DNA of 64,000 nucleotides, taken from positions 1 through 64,000 of the forward strand of contig NZ_FNJI01000027.1 of assembly GCF_900104445.1 (NCBI RefSeq), given 5' to 3'. The stretch's first letter is position 1. Every line of letters begins with the position of its first letter. Below, piece by piece: positions 1 through 10,043 of this stretch. A program made the position numbers and the translations under genes. A model generated the notes under the pieces. The model made no database searches and had not been told where the DNA came from. It was given only the letters and a program-made list of their open reading frames with translations. The DNA comes from Desulforhopalus singaporensis. GTDB taxonomy: Bacteria > Desulfobacterota > Desulfobulbia > Desulfobulbales > Desulfocapsaceae.

Positions 1-264
1 GCTCTTGTTGAGGCTGCATGGACCTATCGTTTTCCCGCACGAGTTAGCCGTCAATTGAGAAAACGTAGTGACCGGTTGCCTGTTGCGATACGGCAGATAT
101 CCTGGAAGGCCCAATTGAGATTATGTGAGAAGTACAGGAGGCTAAGCGGTAGGGGAAAACCGAAAACGGTTGTAACCACAGCGATAGCCAGGGAATTAAT
201 CGCATTTATCTGGTCTATCGACAGAGAAGTTGATTTGCAAGGCAAAACCCGATCTGCGGGCTGA
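1..264 (+). CDS. IS110-family transposase, C-terminal part (cut by window edge)
   Basis: Only the last 87 residues are in the window. They match the conserved C-terminal region of IS110/IS116/IS902 transposases: the segments EAAWTYRFPARVSRQLRKR, ISWKAQLRLCEKYRRL and VVTTAIARELIAFIWSI are typical. The DEDD RuvC-like catalytic part lies to the left of the window. These enzymes move the element by RNA-guided recombination without classical terminal inverted repeats. The frame is intact to its TGA, so there is no sign of decay in the visible part. Long non-coding DNA directly downstream fits the IS1111 subgroup, whose guide RNA is encoded after the transposase gene. Family is clear from the sequence; subgroup is inferred. 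Confidence 0.85.
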   Translation, partial: ALVEAAWTYRFPARVSRQLRKRSDRLPVAIRQISWKAQLRLCEKYRRLSGRGKPKTVVTTAIARELIAFIWSIDREVDLQGKTRSAG

Positions 265-287
265 TAATCCAAAACGGTAATTAATCC

Positions 288-360
288 GCCCCGCCAAGCC
301 TCAATATCCTCCGACGAGCATTTTTTTGAGGCCATTCTCGGAATCGAGCCTTGACGGGGC
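288..360 (+). ncRNA. Structured stretch downstream of transposase, candidate guide (bridge/seek) RNA core
   Basis: Starting 24 bases after the transposase stop, the sequence folds into a three-way junction. The closing stem pairs 288-298 with 350-360 (one C.A mismatch). A second stem pairs 298-304 with 326-332 perfectly around a 21-base loop. A third is CTCG (337-340) with CGAG (345-348) around a GAAT tetraloop. Further downstream 499-505 pairs with 538-544. IS1111-type elements are known to encode their guide RNA after the transposase gene. Assignment as guide RNA is inference from position and fold only. Confidence 0.35.
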
Positions 361-1313
361 TACCGACGGTAGAAAATGCCGGGAAGCGGCTTTAACAAAC
401 CTAAAAAACAAAGAGAAGGAGGCAGGCAAGGAAAACAAGCTGACAGTCCGGCCCTGGACATTGTCAGAGGCGCAATCACGGTATGGGGAACCCTCGTTCC
501 GGATTTTAGGATAAGGTTGAACCGAACTCCTGTTATTAATCCGGTGGGCAAATACGTCTTATCCGGATGCCGCTTTCGGGTTCGCGTCTGACTATCTGGC
601 TGTTTATACGTCAATAAAATTGACTCCTAACTAAAAAATACGAAAAGTTTAAACCTAAATGCCCGCCGGATTAATATTAGAGAGAGGCAAACCCCACGAC
701 GTATCCAAGTCAGGCGGTATCTAACCCGCGAATATCAGTATGAGCAACCGTCGTTATACTGGTTCCGCCTCTGATAATGTCCAGGGAGATATAGGCAATA
801 AAGCCGACAAAAACGGATGGGAAACTTGCGTTTTTCCTTGACCCTGTCAAACATATCAATCCGAAGGCTAAATAGCAGACATTGTCTAAATTTCAAACAA
901 ACCTATTATCAATATGTTACGAGTCAATTCCTCGTTAGCGAATGTCTACTAATCAACGTACTGATTAATAATTTGTGAGTTTAGGTGTTTACTTTGGAAG
1001 ATGTTGGAGAAATAAATGAATAAGAATTTACACTAGTCGAGTGGTGTTGTGAAAATAAAAATAATTGTGGGAAAATTGTGTTTAAAGGAAGAAGAGTATG
1101 CAGAGTTGTTGTTCTGAAAAATCTATAACATATTGTAATGATGTGGGTAGTGATGTTGGTGTACTATTTTTGTTTGGTGCTTTTTGTTGATAGGAGGGAG
1201 GTTGTTTTTCTTGGGTGTTGATTGAAGTTTTCTTGGTATGTTTTCAAGCATTCGATTAATAATTAGGTGAAAAATGCAATGCTGTGGGGTGTAAAACTTT
1301 TCGATACGATAAA
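361..1313. other. Non-coding region after the insertion element
   Basis: No convincing gene. Roughly 361-620 still resembles element DNA in composition, with a weak stem 499-505/538-544; the right end of the element could not be fixed because no clear inverted repeat or target duplication is visible. From about 950 the DNA becomes very AT-rich, as in the following opgB-like gene. Confidence 0.5.
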
Positions 1314-3173
1314 TTAATTAATATCGAGCATGTTTTTTATTTCGGGGATGTAGTAGGTTGTGTCATTGTTTAGTGAAAAATTTTTCAAGACACCATTTTT
1401 CCCCCTGAAAGCAACACAGAACTTATCATTTTTCTTGTCTGTAAGCGGATCAATGTATCTGCATTTGTCTACTAAGATGACTGGAGAACTGTTCTTTTCT
1501 GCAAGAATTTTTTTGGTTAAGTAATTGCCCGATGATCGCTTCTTTTCATAAGGGAATCTCATGATAGTATTAAGTTGATCGTCGAGCTCAACTAATACAG
1601 GTATATTAAACTTGCGTAGACCGATCTTGACTATTTCATTTTTAATGTCTATTTGAAACTTCCCTGTAATTTTAGGGAAGCCCCATAGATTACTTATTTC
1701 TCTGCCCCAGTTTTTTATATTTTGGGCGATATGTATCCTGGTTTTTTCAGTTGTTGCGGATTCGTCAAAGAGATTTCTTCCTAAACCTATTTGTCCTTCA
1801 ATTCCCAACACAGAAAGAATGGTTGAGCCAATGTCCAGAGTGGTACCTGCTACATCAATTTTTTTGTTTTTGTATTTTTCAGGATCGATAATAATTAATA
1901 AATTTCTTCTGTCTTGTCCTTTAAGAAAATCAGAGGCAATACTTCTCATTCCAAAATGATCTGACTGTAATACAATGATGGTATTCTGGGCAAATGAGGA
2001 GTTGAGAATCTTTTGTATAAAATTTGCAACCATCCGGTCAGAACATTTGACTGCATCCAATAAAGAATTGTCAAAATTTCCATATGAATCAGTTTCGCAG
2101 CTGGCAGACCGGTGCCCCTTTGGATGATGGGTATCCAATGTTAAGGTTGTGAGCGCAAAGTTTTCGTTGTTTGCGGATAATTTTAAATATTTTTCAAAAG
2201 CGATTTCAAAAAGGCTGTCGTCATAAAGGCCCCATCCATGCGCATAGTTCTGATTTTTCAGTTTAGGTAACAATTCATTTTTTCCTAAAACTTCATCGTA
2301 TCCATGGGTTTGAAAAAACTTGCCTTTTCCCGCAAATGTGTGATCGGCTCCTCCTAAAAATGTCAGGTGATAGCCCTGTTCTTTCAGGATATCGCCAAGG
2401 CAAACGGCATAAGGTAGAAAGGTATCATAACTGGACATGGAGTTCCCGTTGCTTGGTGTATATAATGGGATTCCGCATTCGCTGGAAGTGATACCACCAA
2501 TTGTCCAGCCGGTCTTTGGGGCTTGTTTGATTTCTGTAAAGGTAACGCCCAGTGACTCAAGATTTTTCAAGTCTGTTATAAGATTTGGAAAGAGCTCTGA
2601 ATCGAAGTATGTTCTCTCCAGGCTTTCGACATAAATATGTACGAGATTTTTTGGATTTTTGAATCGTTGGTGAGTTTTGTCTCCCATATAGTAGTTGTAG
2701 AAATCTGATCTCGCTGTCTGGCTACCTTCAAGAGAGGTTTGATTTGTCTGATATAGGCGAGCTATGTCGAAAATACTTGGATTTAATAAAAAAGATAATG
2801 TTAAAAAAGTGTAGGTTGTAATCGATATTTTTCTGCTGATATATTTGCTTTTGTTTTCATATTTGAAAATGAGATAAGTGATTAATGTCAAGGAGGTGAT
2901 CAGAGCTAATAAAGAAACTGTAATTAGAGATAAATAGTCCTTGAAACCTGCTCCATCAATTCCATATTTAAGATGAAAAATAGTGGAGTAATCAATTCCA
3001 TTGCCAGTGAAATAATTTGCGATAAAATGAACTGCTGTCAAAAAAATTAATAAGAGAGAGAGGATATACGCAGGAATAGCTTGGCGTTTTGGGATTCTAA
3101 ATTTCGCAAAAAGAAAAATGCTCAAGCAAAAAGTTAAAATAAAAGGGGCGTAGTATATAAGTTTATTTGTCAT
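1314..3173 (-). CDS. opgB: OpgB/MdoB-like phosphoglycerol transferase, membrane sulfatase-fold enzyme
   Basis: A 619-residue inner-membrane protein with four or five N-terminal membrane helices (about residues 5-135) and a periplasmic alkaline-phosphatase/sulfatase-like domain. Motifs match E. coli OpgB closely: VESLERTYFDSELFPNL, the nucleophile region KTGWTIGGITSSECGIPL (Thr as likely nucleophile), a HGWGLYDD motif, LTLDTHHP and LQSDHFGM (metal ligands). OpgB moves phosphoglycerol from phosphatidylglycerol onto osmoregulated periplasmic glucans; here the acceptor could instead be another surface glycan, given the polysaccharide genes downstream. The gene is markedly AT-rich compared with most of the window, suggesting transfer. 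Family assignment is strong, acceptor unknown. Confidence 0.85.
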   Translation of the reverse strand: MTNKLIYYAPFILTFCLSIFLFAKFRIPKRQAIPAYILSLLLIFLTAVHFIANYFTGNGIDYSTIFHLKYGIDGAGFKDYLSLITVSLLALITSLTLITYLIFKYENKSKYISRKISITTYTFLTLSFLLNPSIFDIARLYQTNQTSLEGSQTARSDFYNYYMGDKTHQRFKNPKNLVHIYVESLERTYFDSELFPNLITDLKNLESLGVTFTEIKQAPKTGWTIGGITSSECGIPLYTPSNGNSMSSYDTFLPYAVCLGDILKEQGYHLTFLGGADHTFAGKGKFFQTHGYDEVLGKNELLPKLKNQNYAHGWGLYDDSLFEIAFEKYLKLSANNENFALTTLTLDTHHPKGHRSASCETDSYGNFDNSLLDAVKCSDRMVANFIQKILNSSFAQNTIIVLQSDHFGMRSIASDFLKGQDRRNLLIIIDPEKYKNKKIDVAGTTLDIGSTILSVLGIEGQIGLGRNLFDESATTEKTRIHIAQNIKNWGREISNLWGFPKITGKFQIDIKNEIVKIGLRKFNIPVLVELDDQLNTIMRFPYEKKRSSGNYLTKKILAEKNSSPVILVDKCRYIDPLTDKKNDKFCVAFRGKNGVLKNFSLNNDTTYYIPEIKNMLDIN

Positions 3174-4397
3174 CTTTTATCAGTTCTCATCCTGTTGTCT
3201 GTCAAATGCTGGTCGTCTTTTCGGTAAAATGCGTAATGTTTTGTATATGCCGAGGTTTCGTTTCACAACGTAGATTGTTAAATTCGGCGGTTTTGGACTG
3301 AAGTGTCGAATAGATTAAAGCTGGAGATCATATGGAATATCGGAAGAATGACTGAATAGAACTTAATGTGAATGGGAATCATTTTCATTTATAAGGGCGC
3401 CGAATTACTGTTGTTGTGACTTGCGTCTCTTTATTGATTCAATAGACATTTGTGCAACCTTTTGGTGGGACCATAAACTGACGTTTTGCAGAGGTATTAG
3501 TCTTTCATCATACATACAGAAGTGAACCAGACGTTTAGTGATACTATTTAAGTATCAGTTTTATTCTTGTTTTGATAACTATTTTAAATAGTTAAGCTTA
3601 ATGCGTAGCCAATATTATTATTTTGCACTTGTATGCTGTCCTGAAACCTTGAGATTTTATTTTAAATAGAGCGATAATCTTATCTTGATGTGAGTAAAGT
3701 GCAAGGCCTGTTTTTCTTCTAATGAAAATGAAAATTCTAATTTGCCAATGAAGATAAATTTTTGGCCTTTATTCCTCTTACTTGAATATTGCAGGCATGA
3801 ATGAAACCGATTGAGCAATTTGTCCATCAAAAGATGATTCCGGTTTGGAGCTGGGCCGGAAATGGCAAGTCGTGGCTTTTGCCTGCAATTCTCAGCCACC
3901 AGTGTAGTTAGTGCTTATGTTAAGTCTGTTCGCAGGTTTCATGAAAGATGGTTCTGCGGCGGGCAATGTTTGTGGTTTTCAATGTTTCAGAAAATATATT
4001 GGTAAGTACTGATCATGAACGATCTGCCAAAACATTCACGTTCAATGAGTTATCTGGTGCATCCTAAGATAAGAATAGATACTGGATAATATAAGAACAA
4101 AGTGTTCAGAGCTCTTGAATCGGTCGGGTTTTGAAAAGTGATGGCTTGAGAGAGAAATTAACAATAATTTGCCTTGCTGGTTTAACACTTCATATCGTTT
4201 CCCCTCTACTCTTGGGTGGGTACAGTCATCTGCCTACCAGTCGGTTATCAATAATAATAGTGGTATAGCGGAAAAAACTATGGTTTAAGTGGATTCGGGA
4301 CGGAAGGTTTGATTTGCTTATGTCACTGATGTCGAGATACTGAAGTAGGTGGTAACGTTCTGAAATATATAAGAAATAAAAAATACCGTAGTAGCGT
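3174..4397. other. Long AT-rich intergenic region
   Basis: About 1.2 kb with no supported gene on either strand. Short open frames on the minus strand (3657-3899, 4226-4519) resemble nothing and lack ribosome binding sites. It probably holds the divergent promoters of the opgB-like gene and the large glycosyltransferase, but I cannot place them with confidence. Confidence 0.5.
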
Positions 4398-7300
4398 ATG
4401 AGTTTTTTAAAAAGCAATAAAGCAGTCATCGTTCTTGGTATGCACAGATCCGGAACCTCGGCATTGACCGCTGGGCTTACGGCATTGGGGTTTAACTTCG
4501 GGCACCTGGCTGAGCACAAAAGTATCGAAAATCCTAAAGGGTATTTTGAAAACCAGGGAGTGGTTCAGCTCAATGAGCGTATCCTCAACCATTTAGGGTA
4601 TTCATGGTCCAATCCGTTTGTGATCGGCATCGGCGATTTGGCTGAAATTACCGATCAGTTTTATGTTGAAGCCAGTAATCTTCTTCAGAGCAATTATCAG
4701 GATTGTCCGTTATGGGGAATTAAGGATCCCAGGGTGAGTCTGCTGCTTCCTTTCTGGAAACGGGTAGTACGCGAGACCTTTAATGACACCGAGGTTTACT
4801 ATGTTCATGCTCTGCGCTCTCCTGTAGAGGTGGCGGAGAGCCTTCGGGTCAGGAGCGAGAAATTTCAGCAGTTTCTCTGTGGTGACACAGAACAGAGCCT
4901 GCTTTTATGGTTTGCTTACCACTTTCATGCGCTGAAAAATGTTAAGGGAGAGCAAAATATTCTTGTCAGCTTTGAGGATCTGCTGAACGACCCGGCAAAA
5001 CAACTCAAGAGATTATCCGCTTTTCTCGGGGTGTGTCCGGACCCCACGAGTGTTGATGAATACTGTGATTCCTTTCTAGAGAAAAAATTAAAACACCACT
5101 CGTCCCTTAGCATAGCTATAAAAGAAGACTATAGGGACTACCTGTTTATCGATGACTTTTTCCGTAATCTTCTGGGATTGACAGCAAGCAATAGTTTTGG
5201 TTCGTCGCAAATTAAGAGCATTGTATCCGATCTGCCTGATCTTCGTTATCTGCATACCTGTGCACGGGTGGGGGGAGCGGTTTTTCAAGACTTGGATTCG
5301 GCCAGGAGACAGCTGCAGGCAACAATAAAGGAAGCAGAGGTTCTGGCCAGACAGGTGCAATATACAGATGAAATGGAGCAGCACGTTTCAGGGTTGGAAT
5401 CGAAGCTGGGAAACAGTGAGAATCAGTTGCATGAAACTGTGTCGAAACTGAAGGCCAGTCGTCTGGAGCATGCGATCATAAAAGCGGAACATGAACGAGT
5501 CGTTAACGGGACGGTATACAGATTCGTTGCGGCAGCCGGCAATGCGGTTAAGAAAAACAGCGTGTTCAGCTGGATTCTTGAGCGTCTTTTGGGAAGGAAA
5601 AATTATTGGTCGACCAGCGGAGCGCTCCGGCTTATAAATGCAAGTAACTCTTTTGACCGGAAATACTATTGTGATCATACGCCGGGCGTTGCAGAAAAAG
5701 GGGTTGACCCGGTACGTCATTTCCTGACTCAGGGGTGGAAACAGGGTGTCAGACCTAATCGTTTTTTTGATCCTCTGTACTATATTGAAGCGTATCCCGA
5801 TGTTGCGGCAACGGGGCTGAATCCTCTGGTACATTATATAATAGCGGGAGAGAGGGAAGGACGCAGGACGGAGGATTCTGCATCAGACACCACCACTCAC
5901 AAGCAAATTTCTGTAAGTGATAGGCAACAAAATTTTGATCCGGAGTTTTATCAAAAGGCGTATTCCGATGTCGGGGGGAGTGATCCGTATTATCACTATC
6001 TTCATTATGGGAAAAAGGAGGGGCGGTTAGCCAACGCAGCGCAGCAGCATGCGTGTGTTGGTGTTGACAAACTGGCGAAAAACAGAAAGACGGTCATCGT
6101 CGTAACCCATGACGCCAGTAGAACCGGTGGTCCGATGTTGACCCTGAAGATAATAGAGCAGTTGAAAAAGCGTTTCAACATTATCGGGATACTGCTTCAT
6201 GGTGGCGAGCTGGTAGAAGAGTATAAAAATAAATGTGATGTCACGATAGGAGTGCCGGAAAGCGGTACGGAATATTTGATAGGTGCAATTGTTGGGCAGG
6301 TTGCCGCTCACACAGCGGTCTCTTTTGCCATAGCAAACACCATAGAGTCTCGCTACGTGCTTCCGGTGCTGGCAAAGATTTTTATTCCGGCACTTTGCCT
6401 TATACATGAGTTTGCGTCCTACGTCCGTCCTGTTGGAGCAATCGCCGAAGCCAATTTATGGGCAGCACGGCTTATCTTTTCAACGGAAATAGTATACAAG
6501 AACGCGGTTGAACATTGCCCGGATGTGGCCGGGGACCAGCCGCTGATTTTACCGCAGGGCCGTTCCGCACAACCGCTTGATAGAAATCGAGACGAGCTGC
6601 AGCAGGAGGGAACTCGGGTAAAAAACCTGATGCGACCGGGTTCTGATCCTGAGGGGACAGTTGTTGTTCTGGGGGGCGGGACCGTCGAGTTGAGAAAAGG
6701 TGTCGATCTCTTTATTTCCTGTGCAGCTGCCATATTGCAAAGATATCCGGAAAAGGCTTTTCGTTTTGTCTGGGCCGGGAAAGGGTTTGTCCCTGACACG
6801 GATACGGATTATTCAGTCTATCTCAACGACCAGATTGTAAGAAGCGGCCTGCAGGATCATGTAGTTTTTCTGGGTGAGCTAAAAGATGTGACCTTGGCTT
6901 ATGAATTGGCAGATTTGTATTTTTTGAGTTCGAGACTTGATCCTTTGCCCAATTCGGCAATTGACGCAATGTTTTACCGGTTACCCGTGGTCTGTTTTGC
7001 CAACACAACGGGAATCGCTGAAATACTGAAAAAGAAAAAACTAACCAGGGAGTGCGTGGTTTCCTACCTCAATGTCGAACAGGCAGCAGACGTATGTGGT
7101 CGACTGTGTTTCGATCCTGATTACAGGAAACTGGTGGGAATGTCTGTTGAGGAGTTGGCAATGTCGACTTTTGACATGGAGACGTATGTAGAATCTCTTG
7201 TCCGGATTGGCGAGAAATGTGAGATCGAGGCGCGTAGGGAGGAACAGGATTGTCGATGTATTAGAGAAGAAAAGGCTATGGATCCTGATTTTTATAACTC

Positions 7301-8270
7301 TCCGTTTGGTAAAAAGAAGTCTCTGGAAGAATGCGCGGTACACTTCGTTAAATCATGGCGGGATGGAAATGGATCGCGAAAACCTTTTCCGGGGTTTCAT
7401 CCGGGGATCTATCTGCAGCACCATGGCGTTTCCCCGGGTGGAAATCCCCTGGCCGATTTTCTTCGGCAGGGCCGTCCTGCCGGGCCCTGGCTGACCGAGA
7501 TAATCCGCCCTGATTTCCAGGGGCCTCAGGACTTCGGGAATTTTACAGAGAAAGCAGCTCTTCATATTCATGTCTTTTATGACGATCTTTTTGAGACAAT
7601 ATGGAGTACACTGTCCGCCCTTGATTTTCCGTTGGATTTGCTCTTAAGTGTCGTTTCACCAAGTGTTGCCGCTAAGCTGGCCGGGGTAACAGCGGGGTAT
7701 ACCAATGGTCGGGTCGATATCAGAGTGGTGCCGAACCGGGGGCGGGATATAGGGCCGTTGTTGACTGAATTTAATCGAAAAATCGTGGAAAATTATTCCA
7801 TAATCGGTCATCTTCATACCAAGAAAACCCTCGATATCAGTGAGTCAGCTGTAGGGCGTATATGGTTCGAGTTTTTACTTGAAAATCTGCTTGGAATAAA
7901 AAAACAGATGGCCAGGATTATTGTTGGCAGGATGGCAAATGACCCGAGTATCGGCCTGGTTTTTCCCGATGACCCACATGCCGTCGGGTGGGATGAAAAC
8001 AAGAAGATTGCATCGGAAATGGCGGGAAAAATTGGGATTTCTGCAGGGATGGATAGATGTTTCAACTTTCCCGTGGGGACCATGTTTTGGGCAAGAACCG
8101 ATGCTATAATGCCTCTTTTTCAGCAAAATTTTACCTGGGACTGCTATCCCCGGGAGCCGCTGCCTTATGATGGCACAATGTTGCATGCCCTGGAGCGTAT
8201 TCTGCCTTTTGTTGTCAAACAGACCGGCTATCGTTCCGTGGTAACCCATGTGCCGGGAGTAACCAGGTAA
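4398..8270 (+). CDS. Giant fusion: sulfotransferase - coiled coil - repeats - GT4 glycosyltransferase - RgpF-like domain
   Basis: A 1290-residue cytoplasmic protein for polysaccharide assembly. Residues 1-260 form a sulfotransferase domain with the PAPS P-loop GMHRSGTS (14-21) and a 3'-phosphate-binding segment LRSPVEVAESLRVR. A coiled coil follows (about 298-373). Then come copies of a 35-residue repeat of type FDPxYYxxxYPDV..G.xPxxHY...G.xEGR (about 420-545, with two degraded copies near 950-1035). Residues about 565-945 are a GT4-type glycosyltransferase. Residues about 1053-1288 match rhamnan-synthesis protein F, with the motif NRGRDIGPLL. It could both extend and sulfate a chain; that is inference. 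The frame is intact. There is no clear Shine-Dalgarno sequence before the ATG. Confidence 0.8.
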   Translation: MSFLKSNKAVIVLGMHRSGTSALTAGLTALGFNFGHLAEHKSIENPKGYFENQGVVQLNERILNHLGYSWSNPFVIGIGDLAEITDQFYVEASNLLQSNYQDCPLWGIKDPRVSLLLPFWKRVVRETFNDTEVYYVHALRSPVEVAESLRVRSEKFQQFLCGDTEQSLLLWFAYHFHALKNVKGEQNILVSFEDLLNDPAKQLKRLSAFLGVCPDPTSVDEYCDSFLEKKLKHHSSLSIAIKEDYRDYLFIDDFFRNLLGLTASNSFGSSQIKSIVSDLPDLRYLHTCARVGGAVFQDLDSARRQLQATIKEAEVLARQVQYTDEMEQHVSGLESKLGNSENQLHETVSKLKASRLEHAIIKAEHERVVNGTVYRFVAAAGNAVKKNSVFSWILERLLGRKNYWSTSGALRLINASNSFDRKYYCDHTPGVAEKGVDPVRHFLTQGWKQGVRPNRFFDPLYYIEAYPDVAATGLNPLVHYIIAGEREGRRTEDSASDTTTHKQISVSDRQQNFDPEFYQKAYSDVGGSDPYYHYLHYGKKEGRLANAAQQHACVGVDKLAKNRKTVIVVTHDASRTGGPMLTLKIIEQLKKRFNIIGILLHGGELVEEYKNKCDVTIGVPESGTEYLIGAIVGQVAAHTAVSFAIANTIESRYVLPVLAKIFIPALCLIHEFASYVRPVGAIAEANLWAARLIFSTEIVYKNAVEHCPDVAGDQPLILPQGRSAQPLDRNRDELQQEGTRVKNLMRPGSDPEGTVVVLGGGTVELRKGVDLFISCAAAILQRYPEKAFRFVWAGKGFVPDTDTDYSVYLNDQIVRSGLQDHVVFLGELKDVTLAYELADLYFLSSRLDPLPNSAIDAMFYRLPVVCFANTTGIAEILKKKKLTRECVVSYLNVEQAADVCGRLCFDPDYRKLVGMSVEELAMSTFDMETYVESLVRIGEKCEIEARREEQDCRCIREEKAMDPDFYNSPFGKKKSLEECAVHFVKSWRDGNGSRKPFPGFHPGIYLQHHGVSPGGNPLADFLRQGRPAGPWLTEIIRPDFQGPQDFGNFTEKAALHIHVFYDDLFETIWSTLSALDFPLDLLLSVVSPSVAAKLAGVTAGYTNGRVDIRVVPNRGRDIGPLLTEFNRKIVENYSIIGHLHTKKTLDISESAVGRIWFEFLLENLLGIKKQMARIIVGRMANDPSIGLVFPDDPHAVGWDENKKIASEMAGKIGISAGMDRCFNFPVGTMFWARTDAIMPLFQQNFTWDCYPREPLPYDGTMLHALERILPFVVKQTGYRSVVTHVPGVTR

Positions 8271-8291
8271 TCACAAAAAATTACGAAAACC

Positions 8292-9047
8292 ATGTCAGAA
8301 AAATCAGGTATGAGAACAGTAATCCTGCATTACCATCTATTCAAGAATGCCGGTACATCGCTCGATGCTACCTTCCGTGATAATTTGGGTGACCAGGGGT
8401 GGGTAACAAAAGAATTCCCTCCGCAGCGGCCCAAAAACAGAGCGGAGGTTGCAGTCTGGCTCCAGGAGAATCGTACCGCAAGGTGTTTCTCTTCCCACAC
8501 GGCAATGATGCCGCCTCCGCTCATTGAAGGGCTCAGGGTTCTGCCTGTTATTTTTGTTCGGCATCCTCTTGATCGGATTGCATCTGCATATTTTTTTGAA
8601 AAAAACCAGGCAAGTGATACCTTTGGAGCTGTACTGGCACGAAACACCAGCCTCGCCGGGTATATTGAAACAAGGTTGGCCCTGCCGCACGACCGGCAGT
8701 GCAGAAACTTTCATGTCGAGCGTTTTGCCAGTTTTTTTGATGAAACTGAAGGCGGTGAACTGGAGCGGGCCAAACGGGCCTTGGCGGCTCTTCCGTTTTT
8801 CGGTGTCGTTGAAAAATATGATGAGTCTCTTGCGCGGTTGCAGGCCTGGCTCCGGCAGGATGGGTTTGGCGAGTTAGAGCTTGAAGCGATGAAAAAAAAT
8901 GTTTCCCAGAGAACAAGCAAGAAGCTGTGCGATAAGCTCAATAGCCTGGAAGAAGCTGTCGGAAAGAAACTGTACGCCAAGCTAAAGGAAGTAAACACGC
9001 CGGATCTTGAATTCTACAGCGAAGCCAGGAGAATATTTGGTGCATGA
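8292..9047 (+). CDS. Sulfotransferase family protein
   Basis: A 251-residue protein with both PAPS-binding signatures: the 5'-phosphosulfate loop HLFKNAGTSLD near residue 15 and the 3'-phosphate loop VRHPLDRIASAYFF near residue 95. This is the Sulfotransfer_2 type, often found in capsule or lipopolysaccharide loci. It begins 21 bases after the giant fusion gene and is probably cotranscribed with it, so the locus has two separate sulfotransferase activities. An internal ATG at residue 7 is an alternative start. The substrate is probably a sugar of the surface glycan; that is not visible in the sequence. Confidence 0.8.
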   Translation: MSEKSGMRTVILHYHLFKNAGTSLDATFRDNLGDQGWVTKEFPPQRPKNRAEVAVWLQENRTARCFSSHTAMMPPPLIEGLRVLPVIFVRHPLDRIASAYFFEKNQASDTFGAVLARNTSLAGYIETRLALPHDRQCRNFHVERFASFFDETEGGELERAKRALAALPFFGVVEKYDESLARLQAWLRQDGFGELELEAMKKNVSQRTSKKLCDKLNSLEEAVGKKLYAKLKEVNTPDLEFYSEARRIFGA

Positions 9048-9203
9048 TGCTGTGTGTTGAAAGGGTCGCCAAGATTTTTGCATACTATCCACGCGATGTC
9101 GGGAAAATGACTCCCGGATCCGGAACCCAGGGCCAGGAAACTTACTCATATCTGATGATCGAGAGGATGGGTTCATGTGGTGCTAACTGGTGAGGCCAGA
9201 ATA

Positions 9204-10043
9204 ATGTTACGTCAAATAGTCGAAAAAATATTTAGAACAAAACAAAAGCAAACAAACATAAAAGTAACAATTATCGGCAGTTGTCTGTCTAATTTTGTTG
9301 TAACAGATTATTTGGCGAATTGTTTAGATAATACTGAAATAGTCAGGTTGACAAGCGCGTTGCAACTTCGGAGCGATATAGTTTTAGAGATTATTGAAAA
9401 CGATAGCTTTGACTACGATTTAGTGAATAGTTTTCTGTCCTGTGGGCAATGGGGAGGTTGCAAGGAAAAACAGGATTATGCAAAATGGTTTTCGTCGTTT
9501 GTCATGGACAAGGTTGACAATTGCAGAAACATAGCAATGGATATTCCTGATTTGTTAATCATGGATTCATTGTGTGACATTCGACACAGTCTTTATGCCC
9601 ATAAGGAGAAGGGGTGGAAAGCGTTTTTCGGTAATATACAATTTAAAGATCCCGAAGTATCCCGACAGTTTAATGAAAAATTTCAATATATAGGTTTGCT
9701 TGACCCTCAGACACAGCTGGATAATATTGTTCGGATATACAATTTTTTTAGAAAAAAATCGCCAAAGGTGATTCTGTGTTATATGCATTTCCCAATGCAT
9801 CCGAACTATTTGGATTCAAAGTGGATTCAGAGGAGTCTTGAATTCAAGGCGTTATTTGATGAGTACAGCAAAGGTGGCAAAATAGCGCAGTGCGAAATTA
9901 TTTCACTTCCTGAGGATCGGATTAAACCTGTAACCGATCCTGATGACCCAAACTATAGCCCGCAGATTTGGAACCACTTTTACCCCGAGGTTTACCAGTT
10001 TTTTTCCGAAAAAATTTCAGACAAAATTGCTCTCTGTCGGTAA
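9204..10043 (+). CDS. GSC-motif protein of polysaccharide locus, WcbI/DUF6270-like
   Basis: A 279-residue protein of unknown function. It opens with a beta strand and turn carrying TIIGSCLSNF, resembling the GSC or GNC start of SGNH-like proteins such as WcbI and DUF6270 members found in capsule loci. Near the end it has a WNHFYPEVYQFF segment that could supply a histidine. There is no signal peptide. I prefer the ATG at 9204, preceded by GTGAGG at 8 bases, over the GTG at 9177. The gene is AT-rich relative to both neighbours, suggesting separate acquisition. A hydrolase or acetyl-ester role is possible, but I do not claim one. Confidence 0.6.
   Translation: MLRQIVEKIFRTKQKQTNIKVTIIGSCLSNFVVTDYLANCLDNTEIVRLTSALQLRSDIVLEIIENDSFDYDLVNSFLSCGQWGGCKEKQDYAKWFSSFVMDKVDNCRNIAMDIPDLLIMDSLCDIRHSLYAHKEKGWKAFFGNIQFKDPEVSRQFNEKFQYIGLLDPQTQLDNIVRIYNFFRKKSPKVILCYMHFPMHPNYLDSKWIQRSLEFKALFDEYSKGGKIAQCEIISLPEDRIKPVTDPDDPNYSPQIWNHFYPEVYQFFSEKISDKIALCR

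Noticed and set aside
3657-3899. 80-residue minus-strand frame in the AT-rich intergenic region
   Set aside because: No similarity or start signals; composition is that of non-coding DNA.
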